From: an uncultured Bacteroidota bacterium
GTDB taxonomy: Bacteria; Bacteroidota; Bacteroidia; Chitinophagales; Chitinophagaceae
Assembly (NCBI GenBank): GCA_946479615.1
Contig: CAMLGR010000025.1
Coordinates: forward strand, 1 to 39,216
Direction: 5' to 3'
Length of the DNA stretch: 39,216 bases
Part shown: one piece after another, positions 1 to 9,642 of the stretch
How the letters are laid out: each line of letters begins with the position of its first letter
How positions within the stretch are numbered: position 1 is the first letter of the stretch
The notes under the pieces: model-generated
What the model was told of the DNA's origin: nothing
What the model saw: the letters and a program-made list of their open reading frames with translations, nothing else
Database searches by the model: none
Position numbers and translations under genes: made by a program

Positions 1-1343
1 GGATCACTGAAGCACTGCCTATGCCGGTCGTGGCCCTTTTACCGCTTATTCTTTTTCCTCTTTTTAAAATAGGCACCCTGGAATCCGCTGCCATACCCTA
101 TTCCAACCCGGTCATTTATTTATTCATGGGAGGATTCATGCTCGGGCTGGCGATTGAAAAATGGAACCTGCACCGGCGTATTGCCCTGAATATTGTACGT
201 ATTACCGGTACCAGTGGCAACCGCATCGTACTTGGATTTATCCTTGCCACGGGTTTATTGAGCATGTGGCTTAGCAATACCGCGACCACGATGATGATGT
301 TCCCGATTGCCTTGTCGGTAATTCATGTCATGAAAGAGAATCATACCGGCGACGGGAATATTTCCAATTTTTCGTTAACGATCATGCTGGCTATCGCTTA
401 TGCTTCCAATATCGGCGGTATTGCCACGATCGTCGGTACTCCACCGAATTTCGCCTATGTGGGGTATATCAGCAAAGCATTTAATTACCAGATAGGATTT
501 ATTAACTGGATGCTGATCTGTACGCCCCTGTCATTATTATTGCTCGGTTGTTTGTACTGGGTAATGGTAAAATGGTTATTTCCCAATCGTATTAAATCAG
601 ATCTATCCACCGGCCGGCTGATCAAAGATGAATTGCAGCAACTCGGCCCTATATCAGTGTCGGAAAAAAGAGTGCTGTTCATTTTTGCAGGAACTGCTTT
701 TTTATGGATCACGCGTGACATCATCAACTCGGCACAGAATTTTGTAAAACTCGATGATACGATCATTGCAGTTATGTGTGCCGTGGCTTTATTTATTTGC
801 CCGGCCGGGCAATCGCGGGATATCGCTGCTGATGCTGCAGACGAAGATGCTACCAATAATAATTCTATTCTTGAATGGGGCGACACCCGCAAAATGGCCT
901 GGGGAATCCTTTTATTATTCGGTGGCGGGCTTTCGCTGGCCAATGCATTGGAAAAAGCCGGGTTGATCGAGCAACTGGGTCAATGGCTCGCGCAATTTGC
1001 AGGGAATAAATTCATGCTGGTGCTGGTGATCACAATCGTTTCTGTTTTTATCAGCGAGGTAACGAGCAATGTGGCGCAGGTGATCGTCTTTGCACCGGTT
1101 GTATCTTCCCTGGCGATGGCTTTAAAAATGGATCCTTTACTACTCGGGATGCCCATGACACTGGCAGCCAGTTGTGCCGGTATGTTGCCGATGGGCACAC
1201 CACCGAATGCGATTGTTTTTTCCAGTGGTCATATCAAACTGAAACAAATGGTAAAGGCGGGTTTTGTCATGAACATTGTATCGATCATACTCATCACACT
1301 GTTCTGCTGGTTCCTCCTTCCTTTGCTGATGAAAGTAGTTTAA
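1..1343 (+). CDS. DASS/SLC13-family sodium:anion symporter, 5'-truncated by the window edge
   Basis: Inner-membrane transporter of the divalent-anion:sodium symporter family, which imports sulfate or di/tricarboxylates with Na+. The frame is open to base 3 and reads ITEALPMPVVALLPLILFPL, a typical early DASS stretch, so the ATG at 21 is internal and the true start lies outside the window. Both family hallmarks are visible: an SNT motif (SNTATTMMMFP) and a TSN motif (SEVTSNVAQVIVFAP), each followed by a GTPPN loop (GTPPNFAYVGY and MGTPPNAIVFS). The rest is a series of hydrophobic membrane segments. The substrate cannot be read from sequence. The gene converges on the porP-like gene, with a long hairpin repeat between them. 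The family call is secure; the substrate is unknown. Confidence 0.9.
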   Translation, partial: ITEALPMPVVALLPLILFPLFKIGTLESAAIPYSNPVIYLFMGGFMLGLAIEKWNLHRRIALNIVRITGTSGNRIVLGFILATGLLSMWLSNTATTMMMFPIALSVIHVMKENHTGDGNISNFSLTIMLAIAYASNIGGIATIVGTPPNFAYVGYISKAFNYQIGFINWMLICTPLSLLLLGCLYWVMVKWLFPNRIKSDLSTGRLIKDELQQLGPISVSEKRVLFIFAGTAFLWITRDIINSAQNFVKLDDTIIAVMCAVALFICPAGQSRDIAADAADEDATNNNSILEWGDTRKMAWGILLLFGGGLSLANALEKAGLIEQLGQWLAQFAGNKFMLVLVITIVSVFISEVTSNVAQVIVFAPVVSSLAMALKMDPLLLGMPMTLAASCAGMLPMGTPPNAIVFSSGHIKLKQMVKAGFVMNIVSIILITLFCWFLLPLLMKVV

Positions 1344-1345
1344 TA

Positions 1346-1494
1346 CTCTGTGGCCCTCTGTGTATCCTCTGTGGTTCTCTGCGTATAACTCCAGTAGTAA
1401 GATATCAGATTATAGTATTTAGAATTACGAATAGAATCTCTCCTCCAGGGTTTATTCCACAGAGAACCACGGAGGATACACAGAGGGCCGCAGG
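1346..1494. repeat. Long imperfect inverted repeat, CTCTGTG family
   Basis: Left arm 1346-1381 and right arm 1459-1494 are reverse complements with only a few mismatches, separated by about 77 bases. Each arm is itself made of short directly repeated words (CTCTGTGG, CCTCTGTG, CCTCTGTGG). It sits between the convergent ends of the transporter and the porP-like gene, so it could end both transcripts. The word pattern resembles the CTATGTG hairpins elsewhere in the window, but the sequence differs. Confidence 0.8.
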
Positions 1495-1501
1495 GGGGGA
1501 T

Positions 1502-2512
1502 TTAGAATTTGGGACAGTTCAGCTTCTTGGCATTCGGATCGATAGGTTTTTTGATGTAGATCAGTGATAACTCTACACCACCTCTTGAATTGGAAGCTGC
1601 TTTGAGCGAAGAAGTATTTACATCATAGGAGACGCCGAGATGCCATTCTCCGAATTCGAGCCCGACATAAGGAATTACCGCATCTTTAAAACGATACCAG
1701 GTACCGAGATATACATTGGTAGGGTTTTCTTCGTCATTATTTACATTCAGTGCAAAAGCAGCGCCCAGCATGGTGTTATGTGCTTTAGCCTGTAAACTAT
1801 GATTGGCGGCGATATTTAATGAATTATACGTTCCGACAGGGATCTTGCCACCCGCCTGTATCGTTACCCGCGGATTGAGCACGAAATTGGTGCCGGTAAA
1901 ACTTTCCTTCGGACGATTGATATGATACATCGATGCGCCAAGGTAGTAATTATTATACCCGTTGGTAGAACCATTGAAAATAAATCCTGCATTCAGATCA
2001 AAATAACTGGCGCTTTGGTTCTTGTCAAAAACTTCACTGGTAGTGCCGGTAAATCCAAATGGGGTCAACTGATCCTGGAAATGAAGATTGGTCGCATCCA
2101 GCCTTTTATTTACATAAGTGCCCTGGAAGCCGGCTCCTATCTGGTTGTAGCCGTTTTCATCCAGTCCTTTGTGATAAGCAAGTGAAAAAGCGTAGTAGGT
2201 ATTTTTTAAGGCGCCGTCTCCTGCTTTATCGCTGAAGCCCATGAAGCCGATACCGAACTGATCTGTTTCAGGGATACGGTTTTTCATGATCCCCATATCT
2301 ATCGAAGCAGTGGTCGTTGTATAAGCGTTGTTGATAGTAGGCCATTGATTCCTGTAATTGGCCGCAAAACGGAATAATCCATCAAACTTGCCGGTCAGTG
2401 CCGGATTGAGGGTCATTGGTGAGGCAAAAAATTGGGAAAAATTAGGATCCTGTGCTATCGACACACGGGTCAGGCTCACGCAGATAGTCAGGGTTAAAAG
2501 AAGTTTTTTCAT
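1502..2512 (-). CDS. PorP/SprF family type IX secretion system membrane protein
   Basis: 336 residues with a clear signal peptide (MKKLLLTLTICVSLTRVSIAQ) followed by QDPNFSQFFASPMTLNPALTGKF, the recognisable N-terminus of PorP/SprF outer-membrane proteins. The remainder has the alternating aromatic/polar pattern of an outer-membrane beta-barrel. In this family the protein works with the type IX secretion machinery, and SprF-like members help export or anchor large surface proteins with a type B (CHU_C) sorting domain. A candidate client of that kind is encoded at 5011-9459, though upp and anmK lie between. About 240 bases separate this start from the end of upp, and I found no clear promoter or terminator in them. 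The gene could be a SprF paralogue, not the core PorP. Confidence 0.88.
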   Translation of the reverse strand: MKKLLLTLTICVSLTRVSIAQDPNFSQFFASPMTLNPALTGKFDGLFRFAANYRNQWPTINNAYTTTTASIDMGIMKNRIPETDQFGIGFMGFSDKAGDGALKNTYYAFSLAYHKGLDENGYNQIGAGFQGTYVNKRLDATNLHFQDQLTPFGFTGTTSEVFDKNQSASYFDLNAGFIFNGSTNGYNNYYLGASMYHINRPKESFTGTNFVLNPRVTIQAGGKIPVGTYNSLNIAANHSLQAKAHNTMLGAAFALNVNNDEENPTNVYLGTWYRFKDAVIPYVGLEFGEWHLGVSYDVNTSSLKAASNSRGGVELSLIYIKKPIDPNAKKLNCPKF

Positions 2513-2752
2513 CTCAGCAATTATGTTTTTTCACTGGTTATTCCTGAGGGAAGTCCGGGCGGCTACCTGCTATAAACGTAGTTCAGCGCCGGAAATTGCC
2601 TCTTTCACAAACACCCCTGATCTTTCACTCACTTGAGATCCTGCTTATCAGGCAGGCGGGGGCATAAAACGGTAAAATACAAAAAAATAAGACCTCTGCA
2701 AATTGGTAAAAGCTGCTTGAAAAGCAATGAGGCGCAAGTGTTAACTTCTCTC

Positions 2753-3403
2753 TCACATTTGCACTTTCACCCCGAAAGCAAGATCTCCCGCATCGCCCAA
2801 ACCCGGAACGATATAGCCTTTGGCTGTTAGTTCATCATCGATATCACCGCACCAGATCTTTACCGAAGGCTCCTCTCTTTTTACATATTCAATGCCAACT
2901 GTGCAGGCGATGGCCGTTACGATATGAATTTCTTTCGGATGGCCCTCTTCTTTTAGAAAGTGTATGGTTTTTACGAGGGAAGAACCCGTTGCCAGCATGG
3001 GATCGGAAATGATCACCACCCTGTTTTCCAGTTCCGGGCAGGAGATATAATCAAGGCTGATCTCGAAACTGCCGTCTTTATTATGCTTGCGATAGGCCGA
3101 AATAAAAGCGTTATCGGCCCGGTCAAAATAATTCATCATTCCATGATGAAGCGGAATGCCGGCCCGGAGGATCGTGGCCAGTACCGGTTGCTGTTCCAGC
3201 ACTTTAGCGGTAGCAGTGCCCAGCGGCGTCTGCACCTCTCTTTCCACCCAGGGCAGGAGTTTACTGATCTCATAAGCTGTGACCTCACCAATTCTTTCCA
3301 GGTTGCGCCGGAAGCGCATTCTGTCCTGCTGGATTTCCACATCCCGCAGTTCGCTTACCCAATTACTGATAAGACTGTGTTGTTCACTTAAATTGATGAC
3401 CAT
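2753..3403 (-). CDS. upp: Uracil phosphoribosyltransferase
   Basis: 216 residues, the normal length for UPRTase, which converts uracil and PRPP to UMP in cytoplasmic pyrimidine salvage. The PRPP-binding loop is DPMLATGSS at about residues 134-142. The uracil-recognition segment near the C-terminus reads IVPGLGDAGDLAFG, the family signature. The ATG at 3401-3403 starts MVINLSEQHSLI, which aligns naturally with Bacteroidota UPRTases. Upstream at 3426-3433 the minus strand carries TAGTTTTG, a possible Bacteroidota -7 element. The gene stands alone on the minus strand, divergent from anmK. Together with the adenine deaminase gene at 20453 it gives the window two nucleobase-salvage enzymes. Confidence 0.95.
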   Translation of the reverse strand: MVINLSEQHSLISNWVSELRDVEIQQDRMRFRRNLERIGEVTAYEISKLLPWVEREVQTPLGTATAKVLEQQPVLATILRAGIPLHHGMMNYFDRADNAFISAYRKHNKDGSFEISLDYISCPELENRVVIISDPMLATGSSLVKTIHFLKEEGHPKEIHIVTAIACTVGIEYVKREEPSVKIWCGDIDDELTAKGYIVPGLGDAGDLAFGVKVQM

Positions 3404-3425
3404 CCTTTACTTATTTTTGATGCGG

Positions 3426-3433
3426 CAAAACTA
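3426..3433 (-). promoter_or_regulatory. Putative -7 promoter element of upp
   Basis: Reads TAGTTTTG on the minus strand, which fits the Bacteroidota TAnnTTTG -7 consensus, and lies 23 bases before the upp ATG. No convincing TTG at -33 is visible, so this is tentative. Confidence 0.35.
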
Positions 3434-3527
3434 ACATAAATATATTCCCCGTCGAAAAGCGGGGATAAAACACTGATGCTGTGCCGGCAGCAAAGAGGAA
3501 ATTCAAAAAATAGCTTATATATGATAA

Positions 3528-3640
3528 CTATGTGACCCTATGTTCCTATGTGGTGAAAACTACGCAAGACTGTTAGCATACTATATCTGCCTGGCGTAAA
3601 TCTTACCACATAGGATCATAGGGACATAGGGGTCACATAG
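3528..3640. repeat. CTATGTG-family hairpin, copy 1
   Basis: Left arm begins CTATGTGACCCTATG at 3528; the right arm ends GGGTCACATAG-like at 3640 and reads back as the complement. An inner part pairs ACTACGC with GCGTAAAT. It shares its arm words with the copies at 20353-20450 and 36785-36872 but has a longer, diverged middle. It lies between the divergent upp and anmK genes, so here it cannot be a simple shared terminator. Confidence 0.85.
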
Positions 3641-3700
3641 GGAGTTTGTTTGAAAATTCCTTTTATCTTTCGGGGCAGGTATCATTTAAAAAGGGCAGTA

Positions 3701-4813
3701 ATGATCTACAGGGCTATTGGTTTGATGAGTGGTAGTTCGCTTGACGGACTGGATATCGTATTTGCAGAACTCCATGAAAACGGGGGGAAATGGAACTATG
3801 AAGTTAAAGCAGCTGATTGTTATTCCTATAGCGAAGCGTGGGTCAACCGGTTAAAAAACGCCGGTTCCTTATCCGCATTGGATTATTTACTGTTGCATGC
3901 CGATTATGGTCATTACCTGGGCGAACAGGTAAACCGTTTTATCGAAGAAAAAGGTATTCAATACCAGGTGGCGCTGATCGCATCGCATGGTCATACTGTC
4001 TTTCATTTACCGGGTAAAAGAATGACGGCACAACTCGGAGATGGATCGGCGATCGCGGCAGAAACAAAGATCCCCGTGGTATCTGATCTGCGTTCACTGG
4101 ATATTGCTTTTGGCGGGCAGGGCGCACCGATCGTTCCGATTGGTGAAAAACTGTTGCTGAATGAATATGATTTCTTTTTAAACCTCGGTGGTATTGCCAA
4201 TATTTCCTGCAACCTCGCTACCGCCGATAAGCCTGAATACATTGCTTTCGATATTTGCCCGGCCAACCGCGTTCTGAATATGCTGGCCAATGATGCTGTG
4301 CAGGAATTTGATGATGAAGGTCGTATTGCTGCTTCCGGCAAAACGAATACGGCATTGCTGGAACAATTGAATGTGATGGAATATTACCAATTGGAATATC
4401 CGAAATCACTCGCGAATGATTTCGGAACAGATATCATTTACCCGCTTTTAAAAAATACGGGTATGCCTACCAACCATTTATTAAGGACCTATACCGAGCA
4501 TATCGTGGTACAGATCAAAACAGCCATCGAAGGATTAAAGAATAAAAAACGGAAGGAATCGACATTTAAATTGTTGTGTACCGGTGGCGGTGCGTTTAAT
4601 ACCTTTTTAGTGCAGAGATTGCGGGAACAATTAAAAGAACTGAATATCGAAGTGATCATTCCTTCTGTAGAATTGATCAAATACAAGGAAGCCCTGATCA
4701 TGGCGCTGATCGGCGTGTTGCGCTGGAGAGAAAATACCAATGTACTTTCTTCTGTTACCGGTGCGGAAAGAGACAGCGTGGGTGGCGCTTTGTGGATGGG
4801 GCAGGAGGAGTGA
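3701..4813 (+). CDS. anmK: Anhydro-N-acetylmuramic acid kinase
   Basis: 370 residues from the ATG at 3701. AnmK phosphorylates and opens 1,6-anhydro-MurNAc released in cell-wall turnover, giving MurNAc-6-phosphate for recycling. The N-terminal ATP-binding signature is GLMSGSSLDGLDIVF just after the start. Further motifs are ASHGHTVFH, QLGDGSAIA, LNLGGIANIS, FDICPANRVLNML and LLCTGGGAFN, all matching the family. An in-frame ATG at 3650 would add 17 residues (MKIPFIFRGRYHLKRAV), but it lies only 10 bases after a repeat hairpin and precedes the normal family start, so 3701 is preferred. No other peptidoglycan-recycling gene such as murQ is adjacent. Confidence 0.93.
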   Translation: MIYRAIGLMSGSSLDGLDIVFAELHENGGKWNYEVKAADCYSYSEAWVNRLKNAGSLSALDYLLLHADYGHYLGEQVNRFIEEKGIQYQVALIASHGHTVFHLPGKRMTAQLGDGSAIAAETKIPVVSDLRSLDIAFGGQGAPIVPIGEKLLLNEYDFFLNLGGIANISCNLATADKPEYIAFDICPANRVLNMLANDAVQEFDDEGRIAASGKTNTALLEQLNVMEYYQLEYPKSLANDFGTDIIYPLLKNTGMPTNHLLRTYTEHIVVQIKTAIEGLKNKKRKESTFKLLCTGGGAFNTFLVQRLREQLKELNIEVIIPSVELIKYKEALIMALIGVLRWRENTNVLSSVTGAERDSVGGALWMGQEE

Positions 4814-4814
4814 G

Positions 4815-4895
4815 AGAAATGTAAAATGTAAAATTGTGAATGTAAAATATAAAACGTACCTGGTATGCTGTAAAACCGATTATATTTTGCGTCCC
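4815..4895. repeat. Degenerate TGTAAAAT-type intergenic repeat
   Basis: The region after anmK holds repeated TGTAAAAT words, then GTAAAACCG and a TATATTTTGCG word. The same words occur in the long hairpin at 9466-9636. It looks like a decayed relative of that element with a poor right arm. Confidence 0.45.
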
Positions 4896-4942
4896 TGATA
4901 TTTAATACAATATTCATTTCCGTGTTTTCGCCCCTCTACAGC

Positions 4943-4973
4943 TTGCGTTTTAGCAGTTTATCGATTATCTTTC
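4943..4973 (+). promoter_or_regulatory. Putative Bacteroidota promoter of the PKD/CHU_C gene
   Basis: TTG at 4943-4945 and TATCTTTC at 4966-4973 are separated by 20 bases, which fits the TTG / TAnnTTTG arrangement of Bacteroidota primary-sigma promoters with one mismatch. The start codon follows about 38 bases later. Confidence 0.5.
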
Positions 4974-5010
4974 GGATGTCTAAACCATCCTGCGTACCAA
5001 GCCCGTGCTA

Positions 5011-8000
5011 ATGAGATTCAATTCCTTTTTTATCGTCCTTTCCCTGCGCAGGTTTGTCTTATTTATCCCTGTCTTATTTTCTTTTCCTGTAATGGCACAA
5101 TTACGTGCTGATTTCAATATGGATAAAACAGGTGGTTGCTCACCACTCACTGTTTCTTTTACCAATACTTCTTCCGGCGTCAATGCGTCGACAACGTATC
5201 AATGGGATTTTGGAAATGGCAATACGTCTTCCCTGCAACATGCAGGCGCTGTTTTCTTTGAAGAGAAATCCTATACCGTAACATTAACCGTTAAAAACGG
5301 ATCGGAAACATCTGTGCAAACAAAGACAATAGCAGTCTATAAAAAGCCAGTGATTGATTTCACGGTTTCCCAGGATCATGGCTGTGCTATCTTCCCGGTT
5401 ACATTTACAGGAGCTGCTACCGGTGATGGCACAATCACTAACTGGCAATGGGATTTTGGAGATGGATTTACGCAGCAATCGTCTTCGCCATCGATCGTTC
5501 ATGCATATACCTTCGAACAAAAACCGGTGATCAGTGTTACTGCTATCAATAATTATGGTTGTGCCGGTACTATTACCAAAAGAAATATCATTACTGTTTT
5601 TAAGGAGCTGGTTGTTGATTTCAAATCCGACAGAACGATTGCCTGTAATGCACCGGCTACGATACAATTTACCAATAGCAGTACAGGGTCAGGTACATTG
5701 ACCTATCAATGGGATTTTGGTGATGGAACCATTTCCACGCAAGTTTCACCACAGCATACGTATACACGAAGAGGGACTTTTACCGTTAAATTAACTGTGA
5801 ATACATCGGATGGCTGTACCCGCACAACTACCAAAACAGCGTATATCAATGTAGAAGATTTCGTGACCGATTTTACAGTGCCTGTCCTGCTTTGTTCGCA
5901 GCGCACAGCGACATTTAATAATCTCAGTACACCTCTTCCTGATGAATCAAGATGGATCATCGACGGAAATCCTGCATTTAGTTCCTATAATAATCAACCG
6001 GTGTCTTATTACTTCGCGAACGAAGGAATGCATACGGTAGAACTCATTAATACTTTTGAAACCTGCCAGCATAGCATCACGAAACAGATCGAAGTAAAGA
6101 AAACACCGGTATTAAACGGATTTGTGGTCGATATAGCAGGATTATGCGGTGCGCCGTTGCAGGTAAATTTCAAGGATACCAGTTCGGTTGCCGTTGCCTG
6201 GAAATGGAATTTTGACTGGTGGGCAAATAATAATACTGTTCATTCTACTGTGCAGGCTCCATCGTATACGTATACGCAGGATAATAATTACCAGGTATCG
6301 CTGACTATTTTTGATGCGGCCGGTTGTTCTGAATCGGTACTGAAACCAGTAGGTATCAGCCGTCCTTTGATCGGGATATTCCTGCCACCAGATGCAAATA
6401 GCCAGGGTTGTTTGCCCTTAACGGTTCCGTTTACTGTGCGTACTACCGATCCGATCACAAGTTATGAATGGAATTTTGGTGATGGCAGCACGTCTTCCGA
6501 TCCCAGCCCGGTACATACCTTTACCCAGGCTGGTGATTTTGTTGTCACATTAAAATATAAAACTGCCAATGGATGTACCGGCACCCAGCTATATAACAGC
6601 ATTCGTGTGTTTACCAAACCCAAAGCAGATTTTGCTTCTTTATCCGGTACGACGATATGCGGTAATTCATTTACTTCTTTTCAAAGCAGTTCTACCGGTA
6701 CTATAACCGATGAAACCTGGTATGCCAATGGCGCTTTTATCGGTAATGGTTCCTCCGGACAGTTCAATTACCAGTTTCAGCAGGAAGGTGATTATACCAT
6801 GCAATTGATCGTAAGAAATGCAGGTTGCAGTGATACTATGATCAGAACAAACTATATCAAAGTAGTGCCGCCTTTCCCTAAAATATCTTCTATTGGAAAT
6901 ACCTGCAATGGCAACAGGGACACGGTCTTTTTTTCCGATGCTTCGCGGCTGGCGAATAGCTGGGCCTGGGATTTTGGAGATGGCATCACTGCTTCCTATA
7001 CTACGCAGCAACCAACGATCGCGCATATTTATCCGCGGACCGGGCAGTATAAAGTAATGCTGACGATCACCAACGGGGGCTGTACCGTAAAAGATTCGGC
7101 AGCTGTATATGTAATGCTTAAACAACATCCGCAGCTTACGGCACAGCAGGCAACTATTTGTAACGATGCGAGTTTGAGCTATGTGCTGTCCAACCTGGAA
7201 ACCAATTCCTACCCGGGTGTATGGGTAAGTTATTTCTTTGATAAATGGGAATATGGAAATGGCGCACCTTTCACCGGTTATTACAGCAATGATTTTAATT
7301 TTGTACACCCGCTTCCATATAATGGCACGTTACAGGGTTTTGACAGGACGCAAGATAAGATCAGAGTGATCATCGATCAAAGTTATTTTGGTTGTGCCGA
7401 CACCAGTAATTACATCCCTCTTTCTTTCAAAGGACCTAAATGTGGTTTTGAAATAGTAGCGGACAATCTTTGTTTTAAATCGATTGTAACATTAAGAGAT
7501 ACTTCGGTGGCTTCGGCGGGTTTTCCTATCCAGTCGTGGAAGTGGGATTTTGGAGATGGGGTTATTCAAACCTATACACAAGGTAGTATCGTCACCCATA
7601 AATATGCCAATCCCGGCATTTACAATGTTATATTAAAAGTAACAGATGCCAGCGGTTGTACTTCTACGGCTTCTGCTTCGCGGTATGTGCAGGTAACAGG
7701 TCCTAAAGCTGCATTCGGTACTTCGGGTACCAATGTACAACTGAACACGACAGTGAATTTTTATAATACCAGCAATACCTATAATGCGCCGAATGTAAAC
7801 TGGCTATGGGATTTTGGTAATGGAGTTACCTCAACTCTTTATTCTCCGACGTATACGTATACCGTAGCAGGAAATTATGTAGTCATGCTGATCGCTGAAA
7901 ATGCAATCACACAATGCAGGGATACAGCGAAAGTATCGATCACGGTACGTGATTTTAATACAGGATTCACCAGCAATTATTCTTTTATCGGGAATTATAG

Positions 8001-9459
8001 TCAATGTCCGCCGGTGCTGGCGCGCTTTTTCAATACCTCTACCAATTATACCAGGCTGGTATGGGATTTTGGGGATGGCAGCACACTTGAAGATCATTAT
8101 GCGCCGGCGCATATGTACAATGCGCCGGGTCAATATATCATTGTGTTGAAAGTATACGGCTTTAATGGCCTGACCGGTACTTTCCGAGATACGCTTAATG
8201 TGGGTCATCCTGTAGCATCGATCCGTGCCGATGATATCGATGGATGTATTGGTCATACGGTAATGCTGAATGCGCCGGTCCATACCAATGCAGCAACTTA
8301 TCTCTGGGATTTTGGAAATGGATATATGGCTATCCGCACGGATAGTTTCGCCAATCACCAGTTTATGAATGCAGGAACCTATACGGCTTCCCTGGTAGTG
8401 CAGGATGCGGCTGGATGTCGTGCAGCTGTGACTTTGGCTGATAAGATCACGATCCATCCTGATCCTGTTGCTACTGTTCTTCCTGTGAATCCTATCGCCT
8501 GTAAAAATATTCCGGTAGCCTTATATGCAAGTGGTGGTACCCGGTATGAATGGACACCAGCAAATGGATTAAGTGATAACGAAGTGGCTTCGCCGCTGGC
8601 TTTGCCGGCTACCACTACTTTTTATGAAGTACAGGTTACAGATAATAACGGATGCAAAGCAGTGAGCAATGTAACAGTTACCGTTCCTGCACCTTTTCAA
8701 CTGAATACAGCTACCACCTTCAATGTATGTACGGGCAGCACTGTGCAGTTGAATGTGACAGGTGCGCAAACCTATCAATGGATCAATACAATAACGGGAT
8801 TGAGTAATGCCGGTATTTCCAACCCGGTGGCTTCTCCATTGCAAAGTACGCTATATACGGTAGTAGGGTATGATCAATATCAATGTTATACAGATACCGT
8901 ACCGGTTCAGGTGAATGTGCGGTCGTTACCTTCTGTCAATGCAGGTGCTGACAGGGAGGTCATCTATGGTTCGGAGAACCGGCTGAATGTATCCGCGAGC
9001 GCTGATGTGGTGAGATGGACCTGGTCGCCTGCGGATTATTTGAATTGTACAACCTGCCCGGCCCCGGTCAGTAAACCGTATTCACCGGTGGATTATGTGG
9101 TGACGGTATATAATAGTTATGATTGCAAAGCCACGGATACGATCTCTATTAAAGCCGGTTGTTCCGGTAATGGTATTTATATTCCTGATGCATTCACGCC
9201 GAATCACGATACGAAAAACGATCTGTTTGCTATCGGCGGTTATGGGGTCAGCCTGATCCGTTCCTTTACGATCTATAACCGCTGGGGTGAAATTGTTTTT
9301 GCGAAAAAGAATTTTGTTCCGGGCGATGCCGGTTCTGCCTGGGATGGCCGGTTAAAAGGGATCGATGCGCCGGCTGGTGTGTATGTTTATTTTGTAGAAA
9401 TGGAATGCGGCGGTGGCGAGAGGTTTGAGAGGAAAGGGACGGTGACGTTGGTAAGATAG
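5011..9459 (+). CDS. Large secreted multi-PKD surface protein with CHU_C type B T9SS C-terminal domain
   Basis: 1482 residues from the ATG at 5011; a GTG two codons earlier (5005) is less likely. A signal peptide ends near PVMAQ. About ten PKD-type beta-sandwich repeats follow, seen as W-(D/N)-F-G-(D/N)-G motifs near residues 65, 147, 233, 487, 652, 845, 932, 1017 and 1099, with a degenerate copy WKWNFDWWANN near 400. Residues about 1160-1385 hold three cysteine-containing Ig-like repeats with WTP/WSP starts. The last ~95 residues (IYIPDAFTPNHDTKNDLFAI, FTIYNRWGEIVF, WDGRLKG, PAGVYVYFVE) are the gliding-motility-associated CHU_C domain, used for type IX secretion with type B sorting. The likely role is an exported adhesin or motility-related filament-like protein; the ligand is unknown. 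Regularly spaced cysteines could cross-link the repeats. A PorP/SprF-like partner is encoded at 1502-2512. Confidence 0.9.
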   Translation: MRFNSFFIVLSLRRFVLFIPVLFSFPVMAQLRADFNMDKTGGCSPLTVSFTNTSSGVNASTTYQWDFGNGNTSSLQHAGAVFFEEKSYTVTLTVKNGSETSVQTKTIAVYKKPVIDFTVSQDHGCAIFPVTFTGAATGDGTITNWQWDFGDGFTQQSSSPSIVHAYTFEQKPVISVTAINNYGCAGTITKRNIITVFKELVVDFKSDRTIACNAPATIQFTNSSTGSGTLTYQWDFGDGTISTQVSPQHTYTRRGTFTVKLTVNTSDGCTRTTTKTAYINVEDFVTDFTVPVLLCSQRTATFNNLSTPLPDESRWIIDGNPAFSSYNNQPVSYYFANEGMHTVELINTFETCQHSITKQIEVKKTPVLNGFVVDIAGLCGAPLQVNFKDTSSVAVAWKWNFDWWANNNTVHSTVQAPSYTYTQDNNYQVSLTIFDAAGCSESVLKPVGISRPLIGIFLPPDANSQGCLPLTVPFTVRTTDPITSYEWNFGDGSTSSDPSPVHTFTQAGDFVVTLKYKTANGCTGTQLYNSIRVFTKPKADFASLSGTTICGNSFTSFQSSSTGTITDETWYANGAFIGNGSSGQFNYQFQQEGDYTMQLIVRNAGCSDTMIRTNYIKVVPPFPKISSIGNTCNGNRDTVFFSDASRLANSWAWDFGDGITASYTTQQPTIAHIYPRTGQYKVMLTITNGGCTVKDSAAVYVMLKQHPQLTAQQATICNDASLSYVLSNLETNSYPGVWVSYFFDKWEYGNGAPFTGYYSNDFNFVHPLPYNGTLQGFDRTQDKIRVIIDQSYFGCADTSNYIPLSFKGPKCGFEIVADNLCFKSIVTLRDTSVASAGFPIQSWKWDFGDGVIQTYTQGSIVTHKYANPGIYNVILKVTDASGCTSTASASRYVQVTGPKAAFGTSGTNVQLNTTVNFYNTSNTYNAPNVNWLWDFGNGVTSTLYSPTYTYTVAGNYVVMLIAENAITQCRDTAKVSITVRDFNTGFTSNYSFIGNYSQCPPVLARFFNTSTNYTRLVWDFGDGSTLEDHYAPAHMYNAPGQYIIVLKVYGFNGLTGTFRDTLNVGHPVASIRADDIDGCIGHTVMLNAPVHTNAATYLWDFGNGYMAIRTDSFANHQFMNAGTYTASLVVQDAAGCRAAVTLADKITIHPDPVATVLPVNPIACKNIPVALYASGGTRYEWTPANGLSDNEVASPLALPATTTFYEVQVTDNNGCKAVSNVTVTVPAPFQLNTATTFNVCTGSTVQLNVTGAQTYQWINTITGLSNAGISNPVASPLQSTLYTVVGYDQYQCYTDTVPVQVNVRSLPSVNAGADREVIYGSENRLNVSASADVVRWTWSPADYLNCTTCPAPVSKPYSPVDYVVTVYNSYDCKATDTISIKAGCSGNGIYIPDAFTPNHDTKNDLFAIGGYGVSLIRSFTIYNRWGEIVFAKKNFVPGDAGSAWDGRLKGIDAPAGVYVYFVEMECGGGERFERKGTVTLVR

Positions 9460-9465
9460 GAAATA

Positions 9466-9636
9466 AGGAATAAGGAATAAGAAATGAGAAATAAGGAATG
9501 AGGAAGGAATGTAAAACCGTAGAATGTAAAATATAAAATGTAAAAGGGGTGCCCGCTATCGGAAACCCCTTTTACATTTTATATTTTGCGGTTTTAGATT
9601 CTGCATTCCTTCCTCCTTCCTTATTTCTTATTCTTT
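9466..9636. repeat. Very long imperfect hairpin, TGTAAAAT/AATAAGGAA family
   Basis: The left arm (roughly 9466-9550) and right arm (roughly 9563-9636) are reverse complements over about 70 bases, with an inner perfect segment that pairs TGTAAAAGGGG with CCCCTTTTACA. The loop is about 13 bases (GCCCGCTATCGGA). The outer arms are tandem AATAAGGAA-like words. It lies between the convergent ends of the PKD gene and the LytTR gene and would form a strong bidirectional stem in RNA. Confidence 0.85.
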
Positions 9637-9642
9637 CAGCTT

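Noticed and set aside
485..943. 152-codon minus-strand frame in the transporter gene
   Set aside because: Antisense to a membrane protein with both DASS signatures; no independent evidence.
2513..2752. Regulatory RNA or small gene between porP-like and upp
   Set aside because: Only short chance frames and one weak CCTGC/GCAGG pairing; nothing convincing.
7831..8457. 208-codon and other long minus-strand frames inside the PKD gene
   Set aside because: Antisense to repeated PKD codons, with Arg/Ile/Ser-rich chance composition and no start context.
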